A stretch of DNA of 64,000 nt from the NCBI RefSeq assembly GCF_015689195.1, contig NZ_CP065044.1:2728001-2792000 (forward strand), read 5' to 3'. The notes below the pieces were generated by a model. It was not told the origin of the DNA. It saw only the letters and a program-made list of their open reading frames with translations, and ran no database searches. The position numbers were made by a program, and so were the translations under genes. Each line of letters begins with the position of its first letter. Position 1 is the stretch's first letter. This DNA comes from Pectobacterium aroidearum. Its GTDB lineage: Bacteria > Pseudomonadota > Gammaproteobacteria > Enterobacterales > Enterobacteriaceae. This document shows, piece by piece, positions 44,786-55,286 of the stretch.

Positions 44786-44799
44786 TTGATATTGCTCAA
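44786..44799 (-). promoter_or_regulatory. FNR box of fnrS
   Basis: TTGAGCAATATCAA on the minus strand matches the FNR consensus TTGATnnnnATCAA at nine of ten fixed bases. Its centre is about 42 bases upstream of the fnrS 5' end, the class II activation position, and a TATCAT -10 hexamer lies between them. Confidence 0.8.
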
Positions 44800-44867
44800 T
44801 TTACGCGTGGTTTTTTAGCCGTTCGCGACAGTTTGTGATTATCTGCGCACCCACACACCGCAAGTCG

Positions 44868-45851
44868 CTATAGCCATTTACTGCGTTTTAACCACCATGC
44901 AACGCCGCCAACCAATATCACCAACATCAGGCAGAACGTGAAAAAACCAAACGGTGCATCGCCGCCAGGAATTCCCCCTAAATTGACGCCAAATAGACCG
45001 GTTAAGAACGTCGTCGGCAAAAAAACCATCGCCAAAAGCGACATCGTATAGGTACGGCGATTCATCGCTTCGGTCATCAACGCGGTGATTTCATCCGAAA
45101 GTACCGTGGTGCGCGCAATACTGGCATCCAGATCCTCCAGCCCACGCCCTAGTCGATCGGCAATTTCCTGCATTCTGCGGCGATCGTCATCCTGCATCCA
45201 GGGCAATTTCTCGCCGGAAATACGTGAGAACACATCGCGCTGTGGCGTCATATAACGGCGTAGCACAATGAGCTGTTTGCGGATCAGCGCCAGCTCACCG
45301 CGCGGTGGAATCTTTTGCTCCAGCAAATCGTCTTCCAGATCGATGATTTTCTCATGCAAATCATCAATAAACTCGCTGGTGTGATCGGTCAATGATTCCG
45401 CAATCGAAACCAACCAGCTTCCGCTGTCCGTTGGCCCATTGCCCTCCTTCAGGTCGGTAAGAATCTCATCAATAGCTAGAACTTTACGACGTCGGGTAGA
45501 GATAATCAGCTTGTCGGTAATGAATACCCGAACCGCCACCAGTTGATCTGGCCGTGCATTGGCATTCAGATTAATACTGCGCAGCGTAATTAACGTGCCA
45601 TCCCCCAAACGCGTCACTCTGGGGCGAATGCTTTCCCCTGCCAGCGCATTGCGCACGCTATCCGGCACCAGAGTCGTTTTATTCAACCAGCGCGCGCTGG
45701 CAGGCAATGTAGAGTCCAGGTGCAGCCAACAGGGTTTCTCGCTGTTAACCACGTCCTGCTCGCCAATCGGGGTTATGCCCCCCTTTCCATCCAACTGATA
45801 CGCATGAACCGCACCGCTGTGTTGCAACTCTTTTCCTGCAAAGGATTCCAC
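44868..45851 (-). CDS. zntB: Zinc transporter ZntB (CorA family)
   Basis: A 327-residue CorA-type transporter. A large cytosolic N-terminal domain with long coiled helices is followed by two C-terminal membrane helices. The pore signature GVN is present ([11 protein letters not shown], about 290) and the tail is WWLKRSKWL. ZntB moves zinc across the inner membrane. The gap to the divergent mppA end is AT-rich. Confidence 0.9.
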   Translation of the reverse strand: MESFAGKELQHSGAVHAYQLDGKGGITPIGEQDVVNSEKPCWLHLDSTLPASARWLNKTTLVPDSVRNALAGESIRPRVTRLGDGTLITLRSINLNANARPDQLVAVRVFITDKLIISTRRRKVLAIDEILTDLKEGNGPTDSGSWLVSIAESLTDHTSEFIDDLHEKIIDLEDDLLEQKIPPRGELALIRKQLIVLRRYMTPQRDVFSRISGEKLPWMQDDDRRRMQEIADRLGRGLEDLDASIARTTVLSDEITALMTEAMNRRTYTMSLLAMVFLPTTFLTGLFGVNLGGIPGGDAPFGFFTFCLMLVILVGGVAWWLKRSKWL

Positions 45852-45977
45852 GTCTTGCCTCCAACGGTGTTTGCTATCGCTCTTTTGCTATTAATTCTTT
45901 TACTATCAACTGTGCGATGGTCAGCCGGAATGACCATCATGACCACGCCGGCGTTATCGCCACATCATTCGATGTGT

Positions 45978-47594
45978 TTAATGCTTCTCGATGTAAAGCA
46001 TATGGCTGTAGGCCACGTCTTCAGGGTTAGTAATGGGATAACCTTTCACCCACGGTTTGATCAAACGTCCGTTGGTATATTGATAGATCGGTGCAATCGG
46101 TGCTTCATCCATCAATATCTGCTCTGCCCGGTTATAGTCGGCATTCAGCGCCTGCGGGTTAGTTTGATTACCCGCTTCATCCAGTACGCGATCGTAATTC
46201 GCATTTTTAAAGCGCGCGATGTTACCGCTATGGTGCGAAGTCAGTAGTGAAAGGAATGTCGACGGCTCGTTATAATCCCCCACCCAGGACGCCCGCACGA
46301 CATCAAAATTACCGCTATTGCGACTGTCGATGTAGGTTTGCCACTCTTGGTTGGACAGACGGACGTCAACCCCCAGCGTTTTCTTCCACATGGACGCCAC
46401 GGCAATTGCGATTTTTTGGTGGCTTTCTGAGGTGTTGTACAGCAGCGATAATTTCAGCGGATTGTTTGGACCATAGCCCGCCGCCGCCATCAGCGCTTTT
46501 GCCTGCGCATCCAGTTCATCCTGAGAATACTGTTGCAACAGGCTTTCCGTCGGTTTGAAGCCTGCGGTGACATCCGGCGTGAAGTGCCAGGCCGGTTTTT
46601 CCCCCGTGCCCAGTACTTTTTCCGCAATCACCTTGCGATCGATAGCGTAAGACAGCGCTTTTCTTACTCGGGCATCGTTGGTCGGCGCCCGCTGGGTGTT
46701 AAATGCGTAATAATACGTGCCAAGCTGATCCGGCGTATAAACCTGACCGGGCAAATCTTGCAGCAGCTTTTGATACAGGTTTTTAGGGAACGATTCGGTG
46801 ATATCAATATCCCCGGACAGGTAGCGTTTTGTCGCGTTCGATTCCTGATTGATAGGAACAAAGGTCACCTTTGTCAGGCGGGTGTTGGCGTTATCCCAAT
46901 AATATTGATTCTGCGTCAGCACCAGTTTCTCATTCACCACGCGCTGATCCAGCTTAAACGCGCCATTGCCAACCAGGTTACCCGGTTTCGTCCAGTCGCT
47001 CCCGAATTTTTCTACCGTAGCCTGATGTACCGGAAACAGGCTGAAATTCGCCGTCAGGCTGACAAAATAAGGGACTGGCTTGCTGAGCTGCACTTTCAGC
47101 GTATGGTCATTGACCGCCGTCACGCCAAGCTGATCGGCAGGCAGTTTGCCCGCCAGAATCTGCTCGGCATTCTGAATTCCTGCAAGCCGGGCAAACCAGG
47201 AGAACGGCGAGCTGTTTTCAGGTGTCACCAGACGGCGCCAGCTGTAGACAAAATCGTTTGCCGTAACGGGGTCACCGTTAGACCAGCGGGCATTATCACG
47301 CAAGGTAAAAACAAACGTGCGGTTATCGGTCGTCTGCCAGCGTAGCGCTACGCCCGGAACGATGTTCCCCTTGGCATCCTGATTGACCAACCCTTCAAAT
47401 AAGTCACGTGCCACCTGTGCTTCCGGCAGCCCCACCGCTTTTATCGGGTCGAGAGAAGCCGGTTCATCTTTAATGTGGCGGACGATTTCCTGTTTCTCGG
47501 CCAGAGCCGTTCCTGCCGGAACCTGTGCCGCGACGGCATTGCCCGCCATGGCCGCCATCAACGCGACATAAAATGCAGAATATCTAGAGTGCAT
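45978..47594 (-). CDS. mppA: Murein tripeptide-binding protein MppA
   Basis: A 538-residue SBP_bac_5 binding protein with a signal peptide ending AVAA. OppA-family signatures are EPASLDPIKAVGLPEAQVAR, WRRLVTPENSSPFSW and the RKALSYAIDRK segment. It delivers cell-wall tripeptide to the Opp permease for recycling. The start at 47594 gives a proper signal peptide; the longer frame adds seven residues. It diverges from mpaA, whose product acts on the same peptide. Confidence 0.9.
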   Translation of the reverse strand: MHSRYSAFYVALMAAMAGNAVAAQVPAGTALAEKQEIVRHIKDEPASLDPIKAVGLPEAQVARDLFEGLVNQDAKGNIVPGVALRWQTTDNRTFVFTLRDNARWSNGDPVTANDFVYSWRRLVTPENSSPFSWFARLAGIQNAEQILAGKLPADQLGVTAVNDHTLKVQLSKPVPYFVSLTANFSLFPVHQATVEKFGSDWTKPGNLVGNGAFKLDQRVVNEKLVLTQNQYYWDNANTRLTKVTFVPINQESNATKRYLSGDIDITESFPKNLYQKLLQDLPGQVYTPDQLGTYYYAFNTQRAPTNDARVRKALSYAIDRKVIAEKVLGTGEKPAWHFTPDVTAGFKPTESLLQQYSQDELDAQAKALMAAAGYGPNNPLKLSLLYNTSESHQKIAIAVASMWKKTLGVDVRLSNQEWQTYIDSRNSGNFDVVRASWVGDYNEPSTFLSLLTSHHSGNIARFKNANYDRVLDEAGNQTNPQALNADYNRAEQILMDEAPIAPIYQYTNGRLIKPWVKGYPITNPEDVAYSHMLYIEKH

Positions 47595-47758
47595 GATGAT
47601 TTGACCTGAAAGCATAATGAAATGATTGAAGAATATAATAGTCAGAAATCAGCGCTATCATCCAGCGATCCCCCGCAATTTGTCAGCTCACATCGCCGTT
47701 TGCGTCTCCAGGTCGATTTTTTTATGATGAAACGCATACGCAACCACAGGGCAATATC

Positions 47759-48478
47759 ATGGAAAACACGATCATTCCTCTTCAGGCACGCCAGCAGCGA
47801 GGCAATTTGCCGTCGTTGGGCGAACCTTATGGGAAATCGCTGCTGGGCGCACCGCTGCTGTATTTCCCCGCCGAGCTAGCGCCCTCGGAGAGCGGGCTGA
47901 TTATTGCTGGAACACACGGTGATGAAACCGCAGCGGTGGTGGCGCTTTCCTGCGCGCTGCGTACGCTCTTTTCTGGGCAGCGTCGCCATCACGTCATTCT
48001 TGCCGTTAACCCGGACGGGTGTCAGTTGGGTCTGCGCGCCAATGCTAACGGCGTCGACCTCAACCGCAATTTTCCAGCCAGTAACTGGCAGCCGGGGAAA
48101 ACCGTCTACCGCTGGAATAGCGCGGCGGATGAACGCGATGTTGAGTTATCTACGGGTGAAACCGCCGGTTCAGAACCGGAAACGAAAGCCCTTTGCACAC
48201 TGATTGAGAAACTTAATCCCCACTGGGTTGTCTCTTTTCATGAGCCACTCGCCTGCATTGAAGATCCACATCGTTCCGAACTGGGTCGATGGTTGGCGCA
48301 GCAATGCGAGCTGCCGTTAGTATCGAGTATCGGCTACGACACACCTGGCTCTTTCGGAAGCTGGTGCGCCGATCGTTCGCTCCATTGTATTACCGCTGAG
48401 CTTCCGCCAATCTCGGCAGACGCCGCCAGCGAGTGCTACCTTAACGCGATGGTTGCGCTGCTAAGCCAGCAATTTTAA
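47759..48478 (+). CDS. mpaA: Murein tripeptide amidase MpaA
   Basis: A 239-residue zinc carboxypeptidase-type enzyme that removes meso-diaminopimelate from the imported murein tripeptide. Zinc ligands are visible: His and Glu in AGTHGDETAA and His in WVVSFHEPLAC. The substrate-binding NGVDLNRNFPA is also present. Divergent from mppA with 164 bases between the starts, which makes shared regulation likely. Confidence 0.92.
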   Translation: MENTIIPLQARQQRGNLPSLGEPYGKSLLGAPLLYFPAELAPSESGLIIAGTHGDETAAVVALSCALRTLFSGQRRHHVILAVNPDGCQLGLRANANGVDLNRNFPASNWQPGKTVYRWNSAADERDVELSTGETAGSEPETKALCTLIEKLNPHWVVSFHEPLACIEDPHRSELGRWLAQQCELPLVSSIGYDTPGSFGSWCADRSLHCITAELPPISADAASECYLNAMVALLSQQF

Positions 48479-48557
48479 TGATAATTTTTATACCAATGTT
48501 GCTAATGTTGCCCTAAACTGAGCAGCGTGTTAATCACCTGTAATTAAGGACGCAAAC

Positions 48558-49061
48558 ATGTCACAGAACGTACATTTTCAAGGCAATCCTGTGCCAGTAT
48601 CAGGGTCATTCCCAGCCAAAGGAAGCAAAGCCCCGGCATTTACCCTGGTCGCTAAAGATTTGTCAGATACCCCACTCAGCAACTATGCTGGCAAGCGCAA
48701 AATCCTGAACATTTTCCCAAGCATCGATACCGGTGTTTGTGCCGCGTCCGTGCGCAAATTCAACCAGCTGGGTTCTGAGCTGGATAACACCGTTGTTCTG
48801 TGTATTTCTTCCGATCTGCCATTCGCTCAGTCCCGTTTTTGCGGCGCGGAAGGTCTGAACAACGTCGTTGTGCTGTCTACCCTGCGTGGCGGTGAGTTCA
48901 AAGAAAACTACGGTGTTGCTATCGCTGATGGCGCGCTGAAAGGCCTGACCGCTCGCGCGGTTGTTGTACTGGATGAAAACGACAACGTGCTGCATAGCGA
49001 GCTGGTGAACGAAATCACCACTGAACCAGACTATGACGCCGCACTGGCTGTTCTGAAATAA
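48558..49061 (+). CDS. tpx: Thiol peroxidase Tpx
   Basis: A 167-residue atypical 2-Cys peroxiredoxin. The peroxidatic Cys is in [14 protein letters not shown] (about 61) and the resolving Cys in SRFCGAEGL (about 95). It reduces lipid and alkyl hydroperoxides with thioredoxin. The ancestral neighbour is tyrR, convergent, now separated by the IS4-flanked insertion. Its terminator hairpin is split by the IS. Confidence 0.95.
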   Translation: MSQNVHFQGNPVPVSGSFPAKGSKAPAFTLVAKDLSDTPLSNYAGKRKILNIFPSIDTGVCAASVRKFNQLGSELDNTVVLCISSDLPFAQSRFCGAEGLNNVVVLSTLRGGEFKENYGVAIADGALKGLTARAVVVLDENDNVLHSELVNEITTEPDYDAALAVLK

Positions 49062-49116
49062 ACAACACTGACAGCTATTCGCACTGTCAGTATTGAAAAA
49101 ACGGCTGCTTACGCAG

Positions 49117-50544
49117 TAATGCCGATCAGTTAAGGATCGGTTGACCGATCCAGTGGATGTGTAAAAATCCGGAAATGCTCACCCGTTTCCGGATTTTTTT
49201 ATGCACATTGGACAGGCTCTTGATCTGGTATCCCATTACGACTCTTTGCGTAACCCACTGACTTCTCTGGGGGATTATCTCGACCCCGAACTCGTCTCAC
49301 GTTGTCTCGCCGAGTCCGGCACGGTCACGCTACGCAAGCGGCGTCTCCCGCTTGAAATGATGGTCTGGTGCATTGTCGGCATGGCGCTTGAACGTAAAGA
49401 GCCCCTTCACCAGATTGTTAACCGTCTGGATATTATGCTGCCGGGTAACCGTCCCTTTGTCGCCCCGAGTGCCGTGATTCAGGCTCGCCAGCGCCTGGGA
49501 AGTGAGGCCGTTCGCCGTGTGTTCACACAAACTGCACAGCTCTGGCATAGTGAAACGCCACATCCACACTGGTGTGGCCTGACTCTGCTGGCCGTGGATG
49601 GCGTGGTCTGGCGAACGCCGGATACACCAGAAAATGATGCCGCCTTCCCGCGCCAGACACATGGCGGAAAACCGGGACTCTATCCACAGGTAAAAATGGT
49701 CTGCCAGATGGAGCTGACCAGCCATCTGCTGACGGCAGCAGCCTTTGGCACGATGAAAGAGAGTGAAAATGCGCTTGCAGAACAGTTGATAGCACAGACA
49801 GGTGATAACACGCTGACTTTACTCGATAAAGGCTATTACGCACTGGGTTTGCTGAATGCCTGGAATCAGGCGGGGAAACACCGGCACTGGCTGATCCCGC
49901 TGAAAAAGGGGGCGCAGTATGAAGAGGTCAGGAAGCTGGGTAAAGGTGATCATCTGGTAAAATTGAAAACCAGTCCACAGGCCCGTAAAAAGTGGCCGGG
50001 TCTGGGGGAGGAAATCACAGCACGGCTACTGACACTGACCCGCAAAGGAAAGGTCTGTCATCTGCTGACGTCGATGACGGATGCGCTGCGCTTCCCTGGT
50101 GGAGAGATGGCGGACCTGTACAGCCACCGGTGGGAAATCGAGCTGGGCTACCGTGAGATAAAGCAGACGATGCAACTGAGCAGGCTGACACTGCGAAGTA
50201 AGAAACCTGAGCTCGTGGAGCAGGAGTTATGGGGAGTATTACTGGCCTATAATCTTGTAAGATATCAGATGATTAAAATGGCAGGACATCTGAAAGGATA
50301 CTGGCCAAATCAGCTGAGCTTCTCAGAATCGTGCGGAATGGTGATGCGAATGCTGATGACACTACAGGGTGCTTCACCGGGCCGCATCCCGGAACTAATG
50401 CGTGATCTTGAAAGCCAGGGACAACTGGTGAAATTACCGATAAGAAGGGAAAGGGCCTTCCCACGAATAGTAAAAGAAAGGCCCCAAAAATACAGTAAGG
50501 CCCGTAGATAAACTGCCAGTCAGTCGCTTAACTGACTGGCATTA
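49117..50544 (+). mobile_element. IS4-type element, copy 1
   Basis: A 1428-bp element. Left end TAATGCCGATCAGTTAA and right end (other strand) TAATGCCAGTCAGTTAA are imperfect terminal repeats of IS4. It is flanked by the 12-bp target duplication CTGCTTACGCAG (49105-49116, 50545-50556). The target is the loop of a terminator hairpin AAAACGGCTGC-TTAC-GCAGCCGTTTT behind tpx. It differs from copy 2 at position 49153 in the left end (A instead of C). Confidence 0.92.
49201..50511 (+). CDS. IS4-family transposase (copy 1)
   Basis: A 436-residue DDE transposase very close to the IS4 enzyme of E. coli ([20 protein letters not shown]). The first catalytic Asp is in LLAVDGV, the second in LLDKGYY, and the Y-R-E-K signature is [11 protein letters not shown]. 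The frame is intact, so the element may be active. The protein appears identical to copy 2. Confidence 0.93.
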   Translation: MHIGQALDLVSHYDSLRNPLTSLGDYLDPELVSRCLAESGTVTLRKRRLPLEMMVWCIVGMALERKEPLHQIVNRLDIMLPGNRPFVAPSAVIQARQRLGSEAVRRVFTQTAQLWHSETPHPHWCGLTLLAVDGVVWRTPDTPENDAAFPRQTHGGKPGLYPQVKMVCQMELTSHLLTAAAFGTMKESENALAEQLIAQTGDNTLTLLDKGYYALGLLNAWNQAGKHRHWLIPLKKGAQYEEVRKLGKGDHLVKLKTSPQARKKWPGLGEEITARLLTLTRKGKVCHLLTSMTDALRFPGGEMADLYSHRWEIELGYREIKQTMQLSRLTLRSKKPELVEQELWGVLLAYNLVRYQMIKMAGHLKGYWPNQLSFSESCGMVMRMLMTLQGASPGRIPELMRDLESQGQLVKLPIRRERAFPRIVKERPQKYSKARR

Positions 50545-50556
50545 CTGCTTACGCAG

Positions 50557-50869
50557 CCGTTTTGTTATTTTGATATCTATCGATTCCCATACATATAATT
50601 GGGTTTTTTGTTAATCATCTTGTCTCTATTTGATATATTAATTTTTATTAATGATTTATTTCATCACGTTTATGATATGAATGTATCGTTTTTTGATAAT
50701 ACTCATCTTATACAGACTTTCTCGCCATACTTTGGCGTTTTCATCGCAGCAAGTACGATGCCAATAATAACTACTATTTTCTGTGTAGAATAATGAATGT
50801 GGAAAATAGAAAGTAATTGCACCATGACTAACTCTGGTATGTTAGTGCTATTCACAGGAGTGATGGCTG
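50557..50869. other. Gap between IS copy 1 and the island genes
   Basis: 313 AT-rich bases. A 64-codon frame (50599-50793) encodes two hydrophobic stretches but has no convincing ribosome site. I regard it as doubtful. The promoter of the 50870 gene should lie here. Confidence 0.35.
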
Positions 50870-51649
50870 TTGAGAATATTATTACTTCCCCTTCAAATAG
50901 CGGCTTTATTTTCAGGCCTCGCTTTTAGCCAAAGCAGTGAAGCTGCATTCACGTTTGATCCTCTGAAATGCCATACCCCTGATCCAGAAGGCAAAGCCTA
51001 TGTTGCCTTGCGGGATACGGTATTCCACATCTCTATCGATCAGCTCAGCATACTGCACGACCCTGTTTTACGCGATGGCGAAACCCTGCCACTCCCACCC
51101 GATCCTAGCGAGCCTCTCGGGTGTAAAGGCAATCCGCTGAGTCAGCAAAGTTTATTGTTCAGTCGCAATTTCAACGGAAAGCTGGGCGATCGTCCTGACT
51201 GGCCCAAAGCCTGGCCGTTACGGAAATTCCAGCTATTCAGCTCAACGCCGGATCATTGGGGATTTCGATTACATATGCTCTACGACAAAATGTGTGAAAC
51301 GCGGCCAAAACAGACAGGTCTGGTTCCTAACATGACGGCCTGTTTATATGAGAAAAACCCTGCACGCCCGGATCGATATGATGTGGAGGAGGCAGGAAGC
51401 TGGCTGATTGATCCTGAGGTATATTCCGCCCCTTTTAATCAGAGACTCGCTATTTTTTGTATGTTTGCCATTTCTGGAGGAACCGACTGCGAAGTCGGTT
51501 ATAAAATTTTCCCTACGGTGAACCTTCGCTATGAATTTAAACCCAAAGAATTTCCGCTGACAGAGGTTATTGATTTTGATAAACACTTGAGAGCGGAATT
51601 AGAACAGGCTGTGGTTAAAGATTATCCCTGGAAGAAGAGCCCCCCCTAA
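50870..51649 (+). CDS. Secreted Cys-rich protein of unknown function
   Basis: A 259-residue protein starting at TTG, nine bases after AGGAG. The signal peptide ends SSEA. The mature protein has at least seven cysteines in disulfide-compatible spacing (FDPLKCHTPD, PLGCKGNP, KMCETRP, TACLYEK, IFCMFA, GTDCEVGY). I do not recognise a family. It lies 27 bases before an RTX-type gene and is probably co-transcribed. A periplasmic accessory or immunity role for that protein is possible, but nothing in the sequence proves it. Confidence 0.6.
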   Translation: MRILLLPLQIAALFSGLAFSQSSEAAFTFDPLKCHTPDPEGKAYVALRDTVFHISIDQLSILHDPVLRDGETLPLPPDPSEPLGCKGNPLSQQSLLFSRNFNGKLGDRPDWPKAWPLRKFQLFSSTPDHWGFRLHMLYDKMCETRPKQTGLVPNMTACLYEKNPARPDRYDVEEAGSWLIDPEVYSAPFNQRLAIFCMFAISGGTDCEVGYKIFPTVNLRYEFKPKEFPLTEVIDFDKHLRAELEQAVVKDYPWKKSPP

Positions 51650-51676
51650 TTTAATTTTATATATGGAAATAGATAT

Positions 51677-53791
51677 ATGGCGATCACATATGAATACCAT
51701 TACGGAAATGGTGGATTTATCTTATCAACCCATCAACAAAAAGAGCTTGAAAAATTACTTATTGAACAGACAGCTCTGGCAAATTCAGGAGCGAAATCGC
51801 TCGCTGTCCCACTATATGATAAAATCCTCAGTTATCTTCCTGTACCCAGCATAAACATAGGTGAATACTTCAAGGTATATACTTGGTTACAGGGCGCTCG
51901 TGAAGTCAATAACGATTCAAGCGTATATTCCGTTTTTATTAGGAATTATACCAAGATACAGTATGAATTACGTTATGGAGAACTGAGCGACCTCGAATTA
52001 AGTATACTTAACAATAAAGTCAATGAGGCCTCTAACAATATAGGATTTGAGTTGGTTAGAAATATACTTAACCACAACGGCTTACTTCCCGGATTAGAAG
52101 GGCTAGGTGTATTAGACGGCGGTGAAGCGGCCAGAAAGGTATTTCAAGGTGACATTTATCCAGAAGGTGACTTTACAGGCTGGGCTGGTACAATGCTTTT
52201 CCCTTTCTTAGGCTATGATCGGTTTTATGAAGAGTGGTTATTAACCACAGAAGAAATTAATGCAGAAATCCGTACAGGGAGCGGTATTGTAGACCGCATA
52301 ATAAAAGAACATAGCGGAACTTATGACTTGATTGCCGCATTGCAGGCTAACCAGGAAACCATTGATAGTTATAATTTGCTAGAGTCTATATACGCCGTTA
52401 TTCGCAGCTTTGAAAATGTCGATAAATCACAGCAAGAGATTATCGAGCAAACCAATAATTTTATTAGCACAACCTACGCGCTGCCAGTTGACCATCCGTT
52501 TTTAGCCGGTAATAAATTACCTTATGATAAGGTTTTATTTCAAACTACAAATTTAGGATTCTCATCGGGTAGTCAAGGCGATGATGATTATAAGGACTTT
52601 TGGATAGGTGACAGAGCAAACTATCTTAATTACATCGTGCATGCTGGTATAGGAAATGACAACATCCTTGGTGTCCCTACGACTTATTTAGGTCTAATTC
52701 CCGGCAGTGCGCTTATTGATGGTGGGCCAGGTTACGATACCTTATCCTATCACGCTACTCGGGATGGTGGCGATAACGCAGTCCCTCTTAAACTCAGTAT
52801 TAGTTTTGAAAAAATAGATAGCCCTTTGTATAACTGGAGATTCTCTGTCGATAAATCACCATCTGAAGGGTATAGTATTTATAAAGGACATGATTATGCT
52901 TATAGCATAGAAAAACTCGAAGGAACAAATAATTCTGACACGATTATTATAAAGGAACTCCCTGTATCTAATGAACACATCATTGTGGATCTATTAGGTT
53001 CTAAGTCCGGATATGGCGACACGATTGACCTTTCCCATATTAACCATGGAGTAGAAATTTCGTTAATCGGTAATGAAGTTGTATTTCCCTTTGAAGGTGA
53101 CGGTTCCCTGACAATCAAAAATATGGAGAACATCATTGGTTCATCATTTAATGATGTATTATACGGAAATGGCGACAGTAATATTATTGTTGGCGGAAGA
53201 GGCGAAAATATTATTTACGGAAACGGAGGTGCAGATAAATTCGTTATTACCCAGGGGGTGAATACTATCAAAGATGCTGATAGCGATGACAAACTTTACA
53301 TTAATCTTTCATCTATAAACCAGTTAACTAACCAAAAAGACCTTGGTTTAGAATTAAAAGGGGGATTTATTGTTCGCAGTAACTCGCCAAATCCCGGAGG
53401 AGAAGTGGCACTTCAAGATGGTGATACTGCTGTATTTTATCCTGCTATCCCTAACCCTATGAATTTTTCGCCTGCACTTGGGGGAAGCAGAGATATGATT
53501 GATGAAACGCTGGGCGATCAATTTATTGTTCGTTATACATTGTCCGGCACAACACTGCTCGTATCGGCTTCTTTTGCTAATCTGGATCCCGCAGAAGCTA
53601 TCATTGAAAACTATAATGCTGGCGATCTTGGATTAAAATTCAAATCTCTTGTTGTTCCTAACTATTCCAATGCAGCTGCTTCACATGCCAGTAATATGGA
53701 TCAGCTCGTTGACCAATATATTCAATTACACTCAGAAATGATTACAGACCGCTTCACGCTCCCTACATCTTCTGATTTATGGTATGCCTGA
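51677..53791 (+). CDS. RTX-repeat (hemolysin-type calcium-binding) protein
   Basis: A 704-residue protein without a Sec signal. Residues 1-300 are a mostly helical unknown domain. Residues 310-480 mix beta segments with isolated repeats (IDGGPGYDTLSYHA). Residues 480-530 carry clustered nonapeptide repeats (NDVLYGNGDSN, IIVGGRGEN, IIYGNGGADKF) that bind calcium in RTX proteins. The C-terminus after 600 could hold a type I secretion signal. No T1SS genes are near. The N-terminal part is too unfamiliar to assign an enzyme activity. It forms a pair with the secreted protein upstream. Confidence 0.65.
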   Translation: MAITYEYHYGNGGFILSTHQQKELEKLLIEQTALANSGAKSLAVPLYDKILSYLPVPSINIGEYFKVYTWLQGAREVNNDSSVYSVFIRNYTKIQYELRYGELSDLELSILNNKVNEASNNIGFELVRNILNHNGLLPGLEGLGVLDGGEAARKVFQGDIYPEGDFTGWAGTMLFPFLGYDRFYEEWLLTTEEINAEIRTGSGIVDRIIKEHSGTYDLIAALQANQETIDSYNLLESIYAVIRSFENVDKSQQEIIEQTNNFISTTYALPVDHPFLAGNKLPYDKVLFQTTNLGFSSGSQGDDDYKDFWIGDRANYLNYIVHAGIGNDNILGVPTTYLGLIPGSALIDGGPGYDTLSYHATRDGGDNAVPLKLSISFEKIDSPLYNWRFSVDKSPSEGYSIYKGHDYAYSIEKLEGTNNSDTIIIKELPVSNEHIIVDLLGSKSGYGDTIDLSHINHGVEISLIGNEVVFPFEGDGSLTIKNMENIIGSSFNDVLYGNGDSNIIVGGRGENIIYGNGGADKFVITQGVNTIKDADSDDKLYINLSSINQLTNQKDLGLELKGGFIVRSNSPNPGGEVALQDGDTAVFYPAIPNPMNFSPALGGSRDMIDETLGDQFIVRYTLSGTTLLVSASFANLDPAEAIIENYNAGDLGLKFKSLVVPNYSNAAASHASNMDQLVDQYIQLHSEMITDRFTLPTSSDLWYA

Positions 53792-53834
53792 ATCTGCTAT
53801 CTTTCTTCTCATACTAAAACGGCTGCTTGCGCAG

Positions 53835-55262
53835 TAATGCCGATCAGTTAAGGATCGGTTGACCGATCCAGTGGCTGTGTAAAAATCCGGAAATGCTCAC
53901 CCGTTTCCGGATTTTTTTATGCACATTGGACAGGCTCTTGATCTGGTATCCCATTACGACTCTTTGCGTAACCCACTGACTTCTCTGGGGGATTATCTCG
54001 ACCCCGAACTCGTCTCACGTTGTCTCGCCGAGTCCGGCACGGTCACGCTACGCAAGCGGCGTCTCCCGCTTGAAATGATGGTCTGGTGCATTGTCGGCAT
54101 GGCGCTTGAACGTAAAGAGCCCCTTCACCAGATTGTTAACCGTCTGGATATTATGCTGCCGGGTAACCGTCCCTTTGTCGCCCCGAGTGCCGTGATTCAG
54201 GCTCGCCAGCGCCTGGGAAGTGAGGCCGTTCGCCGTGTGTTCACACAAACTGCACAGCTCTGGCATAGTGAAACGCCACATCCACACTGGTGTGGCCTGA
54301 CTCTGCTGGCCGTGGATGGCGTGGTCTGGCGAACGCCGGATACACCAGAAAATGATGCCGCCTTCCCGCGCCAGACACATGGCGGAAAACCGGGACTCTA
54401 TCCACAGGTAAAAATGGTCTGCCAGATGGAGCTGACCAGCCATCTGCTGACGGCAGCAGCCTTTGGCACGATGAAAGAGAGTGAAAATGCGCTTGCAGAA
54501 CAGTTGATAGCACAGACAGGTGATAACACGCTGACTTTACTCGATAAAGGCTATTACGCACTGGGTTTGCTGAATGCCTGGAATCAGGCGGGGAAACACC
54601 GGCACTGGCTGATCCCGCTGAAAAAGGGGGCGCAGTATGAAGAGGTCAGGAAGCTGGGTAAAGGTGATCATCTGGTAAAATTGAAAACCAGTCCACAGGC
54701 CCGTAAAAAGTGGCCGGGTCTGGGGGAGGAAATCACAGCACGGCTACTGACACTGACCCGCAAAGGAAAGGTCTGTCATCTGCTGACGTCGATGACGGAT
54801 GCGCTGCGCTTCCCTGGTGGAGAGATGGCGGACCTGTACAGCCACCGGTGGGAAATCGAGCTGGGCTACCGTGAGATAAAGCAGACGATGCAACTGAGCA
54901 GGCTGACACTGCGAAGTAAGAAACCTGAGCTCGTGGAGCAGGAGTTATGGGGAGTATTACTGGCCTATAATCTTGTAAGATATCAGATGATTAAAATGGC
55001 AGGACATCTGAAAGGATACTGGCCAAATCAGCTGAGCTTCTCAGAATCGTGCGGAATGGTGATGCGAATGCTGATGACACTACAGGGTGCTTCACCGGGC
55101 CGCATCCCGGAACTAATGCGTGATCTTGAAAGCCAGGGACAACTGGTGAAATTACCGATAAGAAGGGAAAGGGCCTTCCCACGAATAGTAAAAGAAAGGC
55201 CCCAAAAATACAGTAAGGCCCGTAGATAAACTGCCAGTCAGTCGCTTAACTGACTGGCATTA
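53835..55262 (+). mobile_element. IS4-type element, copy 2
   Basis: The same 1428-bp element as copy 1, with its own 12-bp target duplication CTGCTTGCGCAG (53823-53834, 55263-55274). The target is again a hairpin, AAAACGGCTGC-TTGC-GCAGCCGTTTT, at the 3' side of tyrR. Confidence 0.92.
53919..55229 (+). CDS. IS4-family transposase (copy 2)
   Basis: 436 residues, apparently identical to the transposase at 49201, frame intact. The near identity of the two copies implies recent movement or gene conversion. Confidence 0.93.
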   Translation: MHIGQALDLVSHYDSLRNPLTSLGDYLDPELVSRCLAESGTVTLRKRRLPLEMMVWCIVGMALERKEPLHQIVNRLDIMLPGNRPFVAPSAVIQARQRLGSEAVRRVFTQTAQLWHSETPHPHWCGLTLLAVDGVVWRTPDTPENDAAFPRQTHGGKPGLYPQVKMVCQMELTSHLLTAAAFGTMKESENALAEQLIAQTGDNTLTLLDKGYYALGLLNAWNQAGKHRHWLIPLKKGAQYEEVRKLGKGDHLVKLKTSPQARKKWPGLGEEITARLLTLTRKGKVCHLLTSMTDALRFPGGEMADLYSHRWEIELGYREIKQTMQLSRLTLRSKKPELVEQELWGVLLAYNLVRYQMIKMAGHLKGYWPNQLSFSESCGMVMRMLMTLQGASPGRIPELMRDLESQGQLVKLPIRRERAFPRIVKERPQKYSKARR

Positions 55263-55286
55263 CTGCTTGCGCAGCCGTTTTGTTAT

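Noticed and set aside
44444..44789. Several short frames on both strands between the repeats and zntB
   Set aside because: They cross the FnrS RNA, its terminator and the REP-like repeats and have no ribosome sites.
49117..55262. Composite transposon made of two IS4 copies
   Set aside because: Each IS has its own 12-bp target duplication, and they differ by one base. A composite unit would show one duplication at the outer ends only.
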